Position numbers and translations under genes: made by a program
Source: SIG710 sp045648605
GTDB taxonomy: Bacteria; Bacillota; Clostridia; Oscillospirales; CAG-272
Length of the DNA stretch: 16,769 nt
Assembly (NCBI GenBank): GCA_045648605.1
Contig: JAZROG010000087.1
Coordinates: forward strand, 1-16,769
Direction of reading: 5' to 3'
Notes under the pieces: generated by a model
What the model was told of the DNA's origin: nothing
The model's database searches: none
What the model saw: the letters and a program-made list of their open reading frames with translations, nothing else
Shown: positions 6,029-14,364 of the stretch, in pieces
How positions within the stretch are numbered: position 1 is the first letter of the stretch
How the letters are laid out: the number at the start of each line of letters is the position of its first letter

Positions 6029-7024
6029 ATGCTTAACGATAAAAAAGTCTCATTTTCCGGTGTTCAGCCAAGCGGAAATCTCACCATCGGAAATTATCTC
6101 GGCGCACTGCGCAATTTCTCAAAATACAGCGAGGAATTCCAGACCTTCTATTGCGTTGTTGATATGCACGCGATAACGGTTCGTCAGGTTCCCGCGGAGC
6201 TTCGCCGCAGAACCTTTGAAACTCTCGCTCTCTATATCGCCTGCGGCCTTGACCCCGAAAAGAACTGCCTTTATGTTCAGTCCCATGTGCCTGCTCATGC
6301 AGAGCTTTCCTGGATACTTAACTGCTATACCATGTTCGGTGAGCTTGGCAGAATGACACAGTTCAAGGACAAGAGCGCAAAGCACGCAGACAATATCAAC
6401 GCAGGTCTTTTCACATATCCTACCCTTATGGCGGCGGATATCCTGCTCTATCAGACAGATGTTGTTCCCGTTGGAGTTGACCAGAAGCAGCACGTTGAGC
6501 TTGCAAGAAACATCGCTAACCGCTTCAATCAGGCTTATTCGGATACATTCACAGTTCCCGAGCCGATAATCGAAAAGAGCGGCATGAAGATAATGTCACT
6601 TGCCGACCCCACAAAGAAGATGAGCAAGAGCGATGAAAATACAAATGCGGTGGTTTATATTCTTGATGACAGAGATTCGATCATCAGAAAATTCAAGCGG
6701 GCAGTTACAGATTCGGATACAGAGATCCACTATGCCGAAGGCAAGGACGGAATAAACAATCTTATTTCTATTTATTCCTGCTTCACAGGCAAGAGCATAG
6801 AGGAGATAGAAGCAGAATTCTCCGGCAAGGGATATGGCGATTTCAAGCTTGCAGTCGGCGAGACCTGCGCGGATGCGCTTGCGCCCGTTCAGGCTAAATT
6901 CAATGAGCTTCTTTCTGACAAGGCTTATCTTGAAGGCGTTATGAAGAACGGCGCAGAGCAAGCCTCCTACTTTGCGAGAAAGACACTCACAAAGGTCAAG
7001 AAAAAAATCGGCTTCGTGATCTGA
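6029..7024 (+). CDS. trpS: Tryptophanyl-tRNA synthetase
   Basis: This class I aminoacyl-tRNA synthetase charges tRNA-Trp in the cytoplasm. The 331-residue length is typical of bacterial TrpRS. The ATP-binding HIGH-type motif appears as PSGNLTIGNYLG (Thr19-Ile-Gly-Asn22), and the flexible KMSKS loop is at 197-201. Other TrpRS features are DMHAITV, the MADILLYQTDVVPVGVDQKQH segment (tryptophan and adenylate site), and GLFTYP. AAAGAGGT lies upstream of the ATG. It is followed 21 bases later by a tagO-like gene in the same direction with no terminator between, so the two are probably co-transcribed. Confidence 0.95.
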   Translation: MLNDKKVSFSGVQPSGNLTIGNYLGALRNFSKYSEEFQTFYCVVDMHAITVRQVPAELRRRTFETLALYIACGLDPEKNCLYVQSHVPAHAELSWILNCYTMFGELGRMTQFKDKSAKHADNINAGLFTYPTLMAADILLYQTDVVPVGVDQKQHVELARNIANRFNQAYSDTFTVPEPIIEKSGMKIMSLADPTKKMSKSDENTNAVVYILDDRDSIIRKFKRAVTDSDTEIHYAEGKDGINNLISIYSCFTGKSIEEIEAEFSGKGYGDFKLAVGETCADALAPVQAKFNELLSDKAYLEGVMKNGAEQASYFARKTLTKVKKKIGFVI

Positions 7025-7045
7025 TAAAAGAAAGGCAGCAAAAAA

Positions 7046-8218
7046 ATGCACGCTTCACTTATAAAAATCATCATAGGAATTGCCGCGGTTGTATGCGCAG
7101 CTCTCCTTTCCTATGTTTGCACACCCCTTGTGCGTGTGCTGGCGTTTAAGATCGGCGCGGTGGATGTTCCACGTGACGGAAGAAGAATGCACAGCGTTCC
7201 GATCCCAAGAATCGGAGGTCTTGCCATCTTCATCGGCTTTGCTCTCACGATACTTTCATTCTGCCCTATGAGCAAATTTTTGGCTGTGGTGCTTTTCGGA
7301 GCACTTGTCATCGTGGTTATGGGCGTTCTTGACGATATTTTCGCCCTTAACGCGCTCCTCAAATTTGCGGTTCAGCTTGCGGTGGCGATCTTTGCCGCCA
7401 TTGAGGGTGTGACCATTGAGTTTATCACACTTGGCAGTGATATGATCTCTCTCGGATTTTGGGCATATCCCATAACCGTTATCTGGATCGTGGGACTCAC
7501 CAATTCCATCAACCTTATCGACGGTCTTGACGGACTTGCTTGCGGAGTTTCCGCCATCTGCTCAATGTCACTTTTTGTGGTAATGATCATTCTCGGTGAT
7601 TTTCAATCTGCGCTTATCATCGCCATCGTAATCGGTGCTTGCGTAGGATTTTTCCCCTTCAATGCCCATCCCGCAAAGATCTTTATGGGTGATACGGGCG
7701 CTCAGACCCTCGGATATCTGCTTTCACTTATCGCCATAGAGGGCGTTTTTAAGACACACACAGTCTTTTCATTTCTCATTCCCCTCTCCATATTCGGTCT
7801 GCCTCTCTTTGATACCTTTTTTGCCATCGTGCGCAGACTTCTCAGGGGAAAAAGTCCCTTTTCCTCGGACAGAGGACATATTCATCACCGACTTATCGAC
7901 ATGGGCTTCGGTCAGAAAAAGAGCACAAAAATTCTCTATTCCATCTGCGGAATACTGGGAATTGCCGCTGTGCTTCTGACTTTGAAATATTATGTTCCCG
8001 CCGCCCTTATCTTCCTTTCCGGCTTTGCGCTCTTCTTTATAAGCTCGTTTGTTTATAAAAATCCCTCTACAAGAGCTTATACCGCAATGTTTACCGACGA
8101 GGATGCTGTGGAGAGCGGAATCAAGATCGCAAGCGACGATGAAATTTCAAATATTGTCGTAAACCTTGCCGCAGGAGCGGATAATTCGAAAAAAGACGGA
8201 GACAAGGAAGAAAAATAA
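7046..8218 (+). CDS. tagO: Polyprenyl-phosphate GlcNAc-1-phosphate transferase (TagO/WecA type)
   Basis: This multi-spanning membrane enzyme of 390 residues (PNPT family) transfers GlcNAc-1-phosphate from UDP-GlcNAc to undecaprenyl phosphate, the first step for teichoic acids or other surface glycans. Family motifs occur in order: VDVPRDGRRMHSVPIPRIGG after the first membrane segment, the Mg-binding GVLDDIF, NLIDGLDGLACG, PFNAHPAKIFMGDTGA, and the cytoplasmic HIHHRL motif after PFSSDRG that separates this group from MraY. The C-terminal tail (about 340-390) is hydrophilic and acidic. AAAGG precedes the start. The nearby unknown membrane-anchored gene is probably in the same operon. The glycan it feeds cannot be named from the window. 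Confidence 0.9.
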   Translation: MHASLIKIIIGIAAVVCAALLSYVCTPLVRVLAFKIGAVDVPRDGRRMHSVPIPRIGGLAIFIGFALTILSFCPMSKFLAVVLFGALVIVVMGVLDDIFALNALLKFAVQLAVAIFAAIEGVTIEFITLGSDMISLGFWAYPITVIWIVGLTNSINLIDGLDGLACGVSAICSMSLFVVMIILGDFQSALIIAIVIGACVGFFPFNAHPAKIFMGDTGAQTLGYLLSLIAIEGVFKTHTVFSFLIPLSIFGLPLFDTFFAIVRRLLRGKSPFSSDRGHIHHRLIDMGFGQKKSTKILYSICGILGIAAVLLTLKYYVPAALIFLSGFALFFISSFVYKNPSTRAYTAMFTDEDAVESGIKIASDDEISNIVVNLAAGADNSKKDGDKEEK

Positions 8219-8245
8219 GAAAAAAGCAGAAAGGAGGACCTCAAT

Positions 8246-9076
8246 ATGGCTGAAAAAAAGAAAAAAAGCTTTTCTTTATGGGATAAATTAAGCCCCACCA
8301 TGCGTATGGTCATCTTTATCGGCGGCGCAGTTCTCATAATAATCCTCATAATCGTCGGAATATGCCTTCTTCAGCTAAGACCCGACGAGAAAAAGACGGG
8401 ACAGACAGGTAACGGTCTCAACAAGGATTTCTCTCTCCTTATCGGAGAAAGAGAGGATGACAAAAATTTTTCCGAGGAATATGTGAATTCCGATATGAAT
8501 ACAGAGCAGATATTTGCGATGTATGAAGAAAACAATTCATATTATCATGAATGTACCGTGACAGTCTTTGGCGCTGACGGCTCAAAATTTGAGAGGGTAA
8601 AAAGAATCCTGCGCGATGGGGACAAATATAATATCAGAACATACAATAAAAACACCCTTATCGAAACCATAAAATGCGACGGAAAGAATACTGTCATCAT
8701 AAATGAGACCACGGGAAATCGAAATACCATTTCTCTTTCTGACGTGGCACACCCCATGGAGCTGGCATCGATGCCGAGTCACAACAATCTGATCTCTCTT
8801 TTGAAGGAATACGAGAACGACAAGGAAAATGCAGCCCTCAATGATATTTCCTTTAATTTATCAAGATCAAGAGACATGAATATCCTTGAAATCGAGATAA
8901 AATATAAGGACACCGAAATGGTGGAAAAATATCGGTATTATCTGAATTACGGTATTATTTACAGCTGTGAGTCTGCCACCGAGGGCGGCAAAATGAAGTC
9001 TTATTCTATGAATACCACCTATTTTGACAATAATATTTCTTCTTATCTTTCACCAAGTTCATTCGATGTAAATTAA
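8246..9076 (+). CDS. Membrane-anchored extracytoplasmic protein, unknown function
   Basis: This 276-residue protein has a Lys-rich cytoplasmic start (AEKKKKSF), one hydrophobic anchor at about residues 20-43 (VIFIGGAVLIIILIIVG), and a long polar domain outside the membrane. That domain alternates beta-like strands such as HECTVTVFGADG, RDGDKYNIRTY and IKCDGKNTVIINE. The pattern recalls LolA/LppX-like lipoprotein folds, but this is only a structural guess. AAAGGAGG precedes the ATG. It lies 27 bases after tagO and ends in a strong terminator, so it closes the trpS operon. A role at the cell envelope is inferred from topology and neighbour. Confidence 0.75.
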   Translation: MAEKKKKSFSLWDKLSPTMRMVIFIGGAVLIIILIIVGICLLQLRPDEKKTGQTGNGLNKDFSLLIGEREDDKNFSEEYVNSDMNTEQIFAMYEENNSYYHECTVTVFGADGSKFERVKRILRDGDKYNIRTYNKNTLIETIKCDGKNTVIINETTGNRNTISLSDVAHPMELASMPSHNNLISLLKEYENDKENAALNDISFNLSRSRDMNILEIEIKYKDTEMVEKYRYYLNYGIIYSCESATEGGKMKSYSMNTTYFDNNISSYLSPSSFDVN

Positions 9077-9078
9077 GC

Positions 9079-9107
9079 AAAGAGGTTGGTTCAATCAACC
9101 TCTTTTT
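9079..9107 (+). terminator. Rho-independent terminator closing the trpS operon
   Basis: AAAGAGGTTG (9079-9088) pairs with CAACCTCTTT (9096-9105) around a seven-base loop and runs into TTTTT. It starts two bases after the stop codon. Confidence 0.9.
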
Positions 9108-9123
9108 GTTTGATAGGGGAAGG

Positions 9124-9315
9124 GGGATTTGCTGAGGGTTCATTCACAAGAATTGTTTATCTGAGAAGAGGTTACTTACTCTTTAGGCGCTCATGCCGGC
9201 GGGGCAGTAACTTTGGCCCGCCCCAAAGTTACTGCCCCGCCGGCATGAGGCGCGATACAATAAGTTACTTATTTGAGGATAAACAACTATCGCAAACGAG
9301 ATGTCAGCAAATCCC
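9124..9315. repeat. Palindromic repeat family I, copy 2 (complete)
   Basis: This is a 192-base imperfect palindrome. The outer arms are GGGATTTGCTGA (9124-9135) and TCAGCAAATCCC (9304-9315). The middle arms are TTGTTTATC and GATAAACAA, with AGGTTACTTACT facing AATAAGTTACTT. The core is a perfect 27-base inverted repeat (9190-9216 and 9223-9249) with a six-base loop. Copy 1 at 1-139 shares the outer, middle and CTCATGCCGGC parts but has a shorter core. It lies between two convergent genes, just past a terminator. No transposase or coding capacity is seen. Confidence 0.85.
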
Positions 9316-9344
9316 GCATCCCCACATTTTCTCGAAACAGAAAA

Positions 9345-10628
9345 TTATTTTATCTCAACATTTCCGTCGGTTATTTTAAGCGAGCTTGAGAAGAACACCC
9401 CGAGAGCTTTTGCCATATATTCGGTGTCCTTTGCACCTGCAGTTTCAAGTGCAGAATGCATCGCAAGCTGTGCAAGACCAATATCAACAGTATTAAGCGA
9501 CACCTGCGTATTCAAAATATTTCCGAGGGTCGAGCCGCCCGGCATATCGGCTCTGTTTGCATATGACTGCACAGGAACGCCCGCCTTCTCGCAAATAAGT
9601 CTGAAAAATGCATCAGAAACCGCATCGGTGGTGTACCTTTGATTTGCGTTATATTTGATAACGATACCTCTGTTCATATAGACAGAATGATTCCTATCGG
9701 AATACTCGCCATGGTTGGGGTGAGTCGCATGGGCATTGTCACAGGAAACAAGGAAGCTGTCGGCAATTCTCATTTTGAGAGCCTCACCGTCACCGCCCAT
9801 AGCGGAATTTATGCGCTCAAGCGTATCCGTAAGGAATGTTGAGGCAGCACCCTGCTTTGTCTGGCTACCAACCTCTTCATTATCGAAAAGGCAATAAACG
9901 GGAGTGCTTTCACTCTTTTCGGCTCTCAAAAATCCTTCAAGTGACGCAAATGCACACTGGAGATCGTCAAGCCTCGGCGCGGTGATGAAATTGCCCCATT
10001 CTGCGCCCTTGTCAAGATTATAAAGGAAAAGATCGGTGCTGATGATATCCTCCTTTGCAGCTCCTGCCTTTTCTGCAACTGCAAAAAGGAAATAGTCCCT
10101 TGAGGTTATATCGCCAAAGAGAGGGATCATATCAACTGCGGCATTATAAGACATTCCGTCATTTGCATTTCTGTTCATGTGGATGGCAACATTTGGAATA
10201 ATCGCCATAAAATCGTCAAGATCAACATTTTTGGTTTCAAATCCCTTCTCTGTGCGAACTGTAATTCGTCCCGCAATAGAAAGGGGTCTGTCAAGCCATG
10301 TTGAGCAGAGCATACCACCGTATTTTTCACTTGAAAGACGGACATAGCTGCCATCTGCCAGCTCCGCATTCTCCTTTATCTTAAAGGTGGGGCTGTCGCT
10401 ATGTGCGGCACTCATCATAAATCCGCAGAAATCCTCCGAGGGTATCTTAAAGGCAATAAGAGACGAGCCGTTTCTTGTTACAAAATAACCCTTGCCTGCT
10501 CTGAGAGACCATTTTTCGCCCTCGCAAAGTCTTTCAAATCCATTGCTTTCAAGTATAGAAGCGGTGTTTGATACCGCATGAAAAGCCGTGGGGCTTTTTT
10601 CAATATAGTCAAATAATTTCTTGTTCAT
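9345..10628 (-). CDS. apeB: M18 family aminopeptidase
   Basis: This cytoplasmic dizinc exopeptidase of 427 residues removes N-terminal residues, often acidic ones in this family. The start MNKKLFDYIEKSPTAFHAV is typical of the ApeB type. Predicted metal ligands and catalytic residues are visible: His in SAAHSDSPTF, Asp in RLDDLQCAF, the Glu pair in LFDNEEVGSQT, Asp in SCDNAHATHPN, and His in LAMHSALE near the C-terminus, with the GGSTLGNI loop before it. GGAAGGG lies upstream of the ATG. It is the last gene of a minus-strand set after the GH36 and 73-residue membrane genes. No clear terminator follows, only the family I palindrome. Confidence 0.93.
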   Translation of the reverse strand: MNKKLFDYIEKSPTAFHAVSNTASILESNGFERLCEGEKWSLRAGKGYFVTRNGSSLIAFKIPSEDFCGFMMSAAHSDSPTFKIKENAELADGSYVRLSSEKYGGMLCSTWLDRPLSIAGRITVRTEKGFETKNVDLDDFMAIIPNVAIHMNRNANDGMSYNAAVDMIPLFGDITSRDYFLFAVAEKAGAAKEDIISTDLFLYNLDKGAEWGNFITAPRLDDLQCAFASLEGFLRAEKSESTPVYCLFDNEEVGSQTKQGAASTFLTDTLERINSAMGGDGEALKMRIADSFLVSCDNAHATHPNHGEYSDRNHSVYMNRGIVIKYNANQRYTTDAVSDAFFRLICEKAGVPVQSYANRADMPGGSTLGNILNTQVSLNTVDIGLAQLAMHSALETAGAKDTEYMAKALGVFFSSSLKITDGNVEIK

Positions 10629-10648
10629 TTTACTTAAACCCTTCCAAA

Positions 10649-10870
10649 TTATAAATCTTTTTTATCCTTTTCTTCAAGTGCCTTCACTCTTTCAAGCAGC
10701 TCTGCCGCATAGATGAAAAGCAGACCGAGAGCAGATGAAAGAAATGCTATGATAAGACCCAAAACAGCATCCGCAAGGCTCCCTGAGCCTGCGCTGCTAA
10801 ACACAAGGCAAAATCCGATAACACAGCCAAGAAAGAAGATTATTCCGCTTATCCTGAAGAATTTTGACAT
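10649..10870 (-). CDS. Small membrane protein, 73 aa, unknown function
   Basis: There are two hydrophobic helices (about 6-26 and 33-56) joined by a short Ser/Gly loop. A charged, coiled-coil-like tail (ELLERVKALEEKDKKDL) ends the protein and probably faces the cytoplasm. No family is recognised. It starts three bases after the GH36 stop and ends 20 bases before the M18 aminopeptidase start, so it likely depends on the same transcript. AAAGGAAG lies upstream within the end of the GH36 gene, somewhat far from the ATG. Confidence 0.65.
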   Translation of the reverse strand: MSKFFRISGIIFFLGCVIGFCLVFSSAGSGSLADAVLGLIIAFLSSALGLLFIYAAELLERVKALEEKDKKDL

Positions 10871-10873
10871 ATC

Positions 10874-12546
10874 TTAATTTTCTTCCTTTCTGAAATGATA
10901 AACTATGCTGTCCATATCGCCACGAAGAACAAAATCAATGCCAAGACGCATAAGAGCCTTTCCGGTCATTGTTTTTTGAATGGGAGTGTTGACCTGCGGA
11001 TTGTTTCCAACCGAAATTTCGCTTTGTTCGATTCCGTCAATTTCCTCAAATGAGTATTTTGCATCCTCCTCAAGACCGTCAAGACGAAGTCTTTCATAGA
11101 TGCGCATAGCACCAATGCCTCTTCCGAAAATGAAGATGTCCATTTCCTCCGTTCCAACATCCTGAAGCAGACGGTTGAAATCAATTTTAAAATAGTCAAC
11201 CCCGCAGTTGTCGATGAGGTAGCAGGTCTTATCGAATATATATTTTTTAACCTCGGGAAGCGCGAAATTGAGAACATGACGCCTATCGAATCTGCCGTCG
11301 TCCTTGCCCTTTGAGCGCAGGATCCATTCCGGGTGCTCCGCAGCAATAGGGCTATCAACATAACAACATTCAGGCTCCATCAAAAGTCCGAACATCATTC
11401 CGCGGCGGTGAAGCTCGTCGGAAATGTATTTAAGTCCCTTGGGGAAGCGTTCAGTATTTTCATTCCAAACACCCATTCCCTTTTGATAGTCATAGCCTTC
11501 CTTGCCCTCGCCCTGCCAGCCGGCATCAAGGATAAGCGCTTCAACGCCTATTTCATGAGCGATATCGATAACGGAAAGTATCTTTTCCTCATTTATCTGG
11601 CTGAAAAATGTGCCAAAGGGATTATAGAGCACGGGCATAATGCGTCTTGCCTCTATCTGACGCATAAGGTGCTTTCGGGAGTACGCATGGATATTTCGGC
11701 TGCTCTGACGAAAGCCGCCCTCGGTAAAGCCGATGGCGAGAACAGGGGTTGAAAATTCCTCACCGCCGCAGAGTCTGAGACAAAAATCCCAATTATTAAG
11801 TCCTGCGGATATCTGAACATTGCCAAAAACCGTGCGCTCGGCTATCATCTTGTGATTTCCGCTCCAAAGCAGAGTGAAAAACCAAACATCACCGCCTCGC
11901 GCGGTGGCATCCCCCTCGTCTATCATAATGAGCGGAACAGCATCGGGGCCCGAAAGACCGTTTCGTGTCTGAAGAACCGTCTGACCGTCACGCATTTTTT
12001 CTCTTGTTATTCTGTATTCATCCGACCATTGACCTGTAAGGGTTGTGAGGCGGTAATCATCTCTGTACGGGAGATGGCAAAGACCCGAAAAGAGGGTATC
12101 AAAATACATTTCCTCGCTGCCTCTGTTGTGGATAACGGCATTTTTTTCGATGATATCACAATCCTCAAGCAATGTATATACAAGCTCGACATCAAGCGGC
12201 TTATATTTATCGGAAAGAGTTATTTTCAGCGTATTTTCTTCGATGGTATGGCTCTTGTAATAAAGCTCCGCCTCTCTTGTTCCGTCCGAAAAACGAACCT
12301 CCATTGTCGGCTCGCAGTTACCGCCGTATGTAAGACCGCCATGGTATTCCTCATAGTCGGCTTCAAACTGCGTTCTGCCAAGCGAGCGATGCTTTACCAC
12401 GCTTTTGATATCGGGAAGATCCTCCTCGAACAATCTCGTACCAAAATATAATGTAACAAGCCTTCCGCTTTCTCCTATCGCCATTGCATAGGTCATTTTT
12501 TCGCTTGAGTGAAAACCTTGATGCTTCCATTAAAAATAATCGACAT
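10874..12546 (-). pseudogene. GH36 alpha-galactosidase, frameshifted and internally deleted (open frame 10874-12496)
   Basis: The 540-codon frame at 10874-12496 has the GH36 N-terminal beta domain (LYFGTRLFEEDLP, FEADYEEYHGGLTYG) and the front of the catalytic barrel (PVLYNPFGTFF, ALILDAGWQG, GLLMEPECC). The nucleophile motif is YFKIDFNR (Asp439). Right after it the sequence jumps to the C-terminal domain (YERLRLDGLEEDAKYSFEEIDG). About 150 family residues, including the acid/base region (the SDNTDA-type motif), are missing. A second lesion is at the front: ATG at 12546, with AAAGGA upstream, reads MSIIFNGSIKVFTQAKK then TGA. One base more in the A6 run at 12496-12501 would join it to MTYAMAIGES. 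The enzyme removes alpha-1,6-galactose from oligosaccharides or galactomannan; this copy should be inactive. Confidence 0.8.
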
Positions 12547-12574
12547 TTTAATGTACCATCCTTTCATCGGGTCT

Positions 12575-12603
12575 ATGATACACTATTTAATTCATTTTGT
12601 CAA
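12575..12603 (-). promoter_or_regulatory. Promoter of the GH36 operon
   Basis: On the minus strand TTGACA (complement of 12598-12603), 17 bases, TATCAT (complement of 12575-12580). AAAGGA and the ATG at 12546 follow closely, which supports 12546 as the original start. Confidence 0.7.
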
Positions 12604-12705
12604 GTTAAAATGAAATTTATTTACCGCGATCCGAATGATTTTAAACCGCTATTGTGAGATAGCATTGCATTGTGGTAAAATTTATGTCTGATTTTTCGAA
12701 ATGTG

Positions 12706-12734
12706 TTGACACATCTGGGAAAAGATGGTAAAAT
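12706..12734 (+). promoter_or_regulatory. Promoter upstream of the GH26 remnant
   Basis: TTGACA (12706-12711), 17 bases, TAAAAT (12729-12734). It is divergent from the GH36 promoter, about 100 bases away. A weaker alternative upstream is TTGTGA-18-TAAAAT at 12652-12681. Confidence 0.65.
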
Positions 12735-12756
12735 CAATAAAAATCTATATTTCCAT

Positions 12757-12843
12757 GAAGGCTTTTATGAAGAAAATGTACACAAAAGAGCAGCTTCTTA
12801 AAATGGTAAAGAAGCTCTATGAGGATGATAATAAAACAGCCTA
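12757..12843 (+). other. 29-codon open frame after the promoter, possibly the old gene start
   Basis: An ATG at 12757 reads MKAFMKKMYTKEQLLKMV and continues with KLYEDDNKTA to a TAG about 90 bases on. It lacks a ribosome binding site. The product would be a short basic helix. It lies directly behind a consensus promoter and runs into the GH26 remnant in another frame. It may be the surviving start of the original gene, joined to its tail by a deletion. Whether it is translated is unknown. Confidence 0.3.
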
Positions 12844-13338
12844 GCATGGAGATATGTATATGATCTCTACGAAAACAAGCTTGGACTTACAAACCTTATC
12901 TGGGTTTTTGCTCCAAATATAACAAACAACGTGAATTGCGATGCAATGTACTGCTATCCCGGTGACGAATATTGCGACATGGTGGGTATCGACTGGTACA
13001 CAAACGGTGATTTTGAGATAGTAGATAACGATTTTTATTACAGACTCATGGAAACAGGCAAGGTTACTAACCTTGCGGAAATGGGTATAGGTAATAATCT
13101 TATGGCAGAAACCAAGGAAGAGCAGGAGGAGCTTTATACCGGACAGGCACTTATGAACAATGTTTATGAGATGTACAGAGAAGAGATGAAGGTCGGCTAT
13201 TTCATGAACTATACGGGCAAAACAGGCTTCCTGTGGCTGCCCGGCGGTGATGAGGTCATGCAGAGCGAGCGCGTTCTGGAGCTTAAGGAAATGCCTGCTC
13301 TCTTCGAAAAGGTCACCGGCTTTAAATGCGAAAATTAA
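12834..13338 (+). pseudogene. C-terminal remnant of a GH26 beta-mannanase
   Basis: The frame opens at about 12834 and reads WRYVYDLYENKLGLTNLIWV, then YPGDEYCDMVGIDWY, then TNLAEMGIG, the usual GH26 order toward the C-terminus. The Glu in LAEMG is the predicted nucleophile. The N-terminal half of the barrel, including the acid/base Glu, is absent. No credible start exists; the only in-frame candidate is GTG at 12931 without a ribosome site, which would leave 135 residues. GH26 enzymes cut beta-1,4-mannan chains, which fits the divergent GH36 alpha-galactosidase as a former galactomannan pair. A terminator follows at 13353. The family call rests on motif order and is less certain than the GH36 call. 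Confidence 0.65.
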
Positions 13339-13352
13339 ACAATGCAAATAAA

Positions 13353-13389
13353 AAATATACTGCCTCGTTTTCCGCGAGGCAGTATATTT
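13353..13389. terminator. Bidirectional terminator between the GH26 remnant and degV
   Basis: A perfect 15-base stem, AAATATACTGCCTCG (13353-13367) with CGAGGCAGTATATTT (13375-13389), has a seven-base loop. It is flanked by A-rich sequence on the left and T-rich sequence on the right, so it can serve both converging genes. Confidence 0.9.
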
Positions 13390-13402
13390 TTTTATGAAAA
13401 TT

Positions 13403-14251
13403 TTATTTTCTTATGAACAAAATTCCGAGAGTGTTTCTGCCGCAATGAGACGAGATGGTGCATCCCGCTCTTGTTATATGAACAGTAGCCTCAGGCATAC
13501 ATTCCTTTGCAACCTCAACACATCGGTCAATTATTTCCTTATCGCAGCCCGCATGAGTGACGAAAATATGGCTCTGCTCGATATCCGTACCGTCACCGAC
13601 ACGTTCTCTGATATATTTATCAAGAACTGCGGCAAATTTTCCTCTGTATTTTTTGCCCACCGACATTTTACCGCCGTCAACAACGATGCAGGGCTTCAGC
13701 TGGAGCAGATTTGCGCCAAATGCGGCAAGCGCGGAGCATCTGCCACCCTTGTGAAGAAATTCAAGGTCGTCAATGATGAAGGAAGCATCGACCTTCGGTA
13801 TTATTTCATTGCAGGCATTTACAATATCCTCCGCTTCCATTCCGCTCTCCGCCATTTCAGCGGCACGGAGAAGCAAAAGTCCGCCGCCCGTTGAAAGATT
13901 TCTCGTGTCAACGGTATAAACGCCCTCAAAGCCCTCTGCCGCAAGACGGGCATTTGCATATGTGGAGGACATTTCAGAGCTTATGGTAAACAAAATAATT
14001 TTTTTACCGTCTGCGGTGTTTTCTCTGAAAAAATCTTCAAAATCCGAAATATTTATCGCGGCTGTCTTTGGAAGCTCGCCTGTTTTTTCATAGTGCGCAT
14101 AGATAGCATCGGGGTCGATATCAACACCGTCCGTGAAGTGCTTTCCACCCAGATTTACCCCCATGGGGATTATCTTTATTCCGTATTTATCGATAAGCTC
14201 AAGGCTCAGATCGGTGGTACTGTCGCTTGCAATAAGTATTTTTTCGCTCAT
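13403..14251 (-). CDS. DegV family fatty-acid-binding protein
   Basis: This 282-residue protein has the two-domain DegV fold. The family signatures are ILIASDSTTDLS at the N-terminus, PMGVNLGGKHFTDGVDI, the lipid-contact motif FTISSEMSSTYANA, VDTRNLSTGGGLL, the LEFLHKGGRCS motif, LLQLKPCIVVDGGK, and an ending with HCGRNTLGILFI. Relatives act as fatty-acid carriers for the FakA kinase in Firmicutes; no fakA is visible here. The start at 14251 (MSEKILIA) is preferred over 14266 because GGGAGA lies seven bases upstream. It ends in a shared terminator. A -10 (TATAAT) occurs about 30 bases upstream. Confidence 0.9.
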   Translation of the reverse strand: MSEKILIASDSTTDLSLELIDKYGIKIIPMGVNLGGKHFTDGVDIDPDAIYAHYEKTGELPKTAAINISDFEDFFRENTADGKKIILFTISSEMSSTYANARLAAEGFEGVYTVDTRNLSTGGGLLLLRAAEMAESGMEAEDIVNACNEIIPKVDASFIIDDLEFLHKGGRCSALAAFGANLLQLKPCIVVDGGKMSVGKKYRGKFAAVLDKYIRERVGDGTDIEQSHIFVTHAGCDKEIIDRCVEVAKECMPEATVHITRAGCTISSHCGRNTLGILFIRK

Positions 14252-14282
14252 TTTACTATCTCCCATTGTAGCATTTTAGACA

Positions 14283-14288
14283 ATTATA
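14283..14288 (-). promoter_or_regulatory. Probable -10 element of degV
   Basis: TATAAT is read on the minus strand. The -35 is weak (CTTGAG about 15 bases upstream, or ACTTGA at 16), so only the -10 is well supported. Confidence 0.4.
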
Positions 14289-14364
14289 CCCTCCTTTTCT
14301 AAACTCAAGTTAAACTTTTTTAGGTTTTTTAAAAAATTTTTTCATAAAGTGAGATATGTAAATG

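Noticed and set aside
9086..9379. 97-codon plus-strand frame
   Set aside because: It runs through a terminator, the palindromic repeat and the end of the M18 gene. It is a chance frame created by the GC-rich repeat.
10874..12496. Short GH36-like protein as a new enzyme subfamily
   Set aside because: The abrupt jump from the nucleophile motif to the C-terminal domain, the lost acid/base region and the extra frameshift at the N-terminus fit gene decay better than a new active subfamily.
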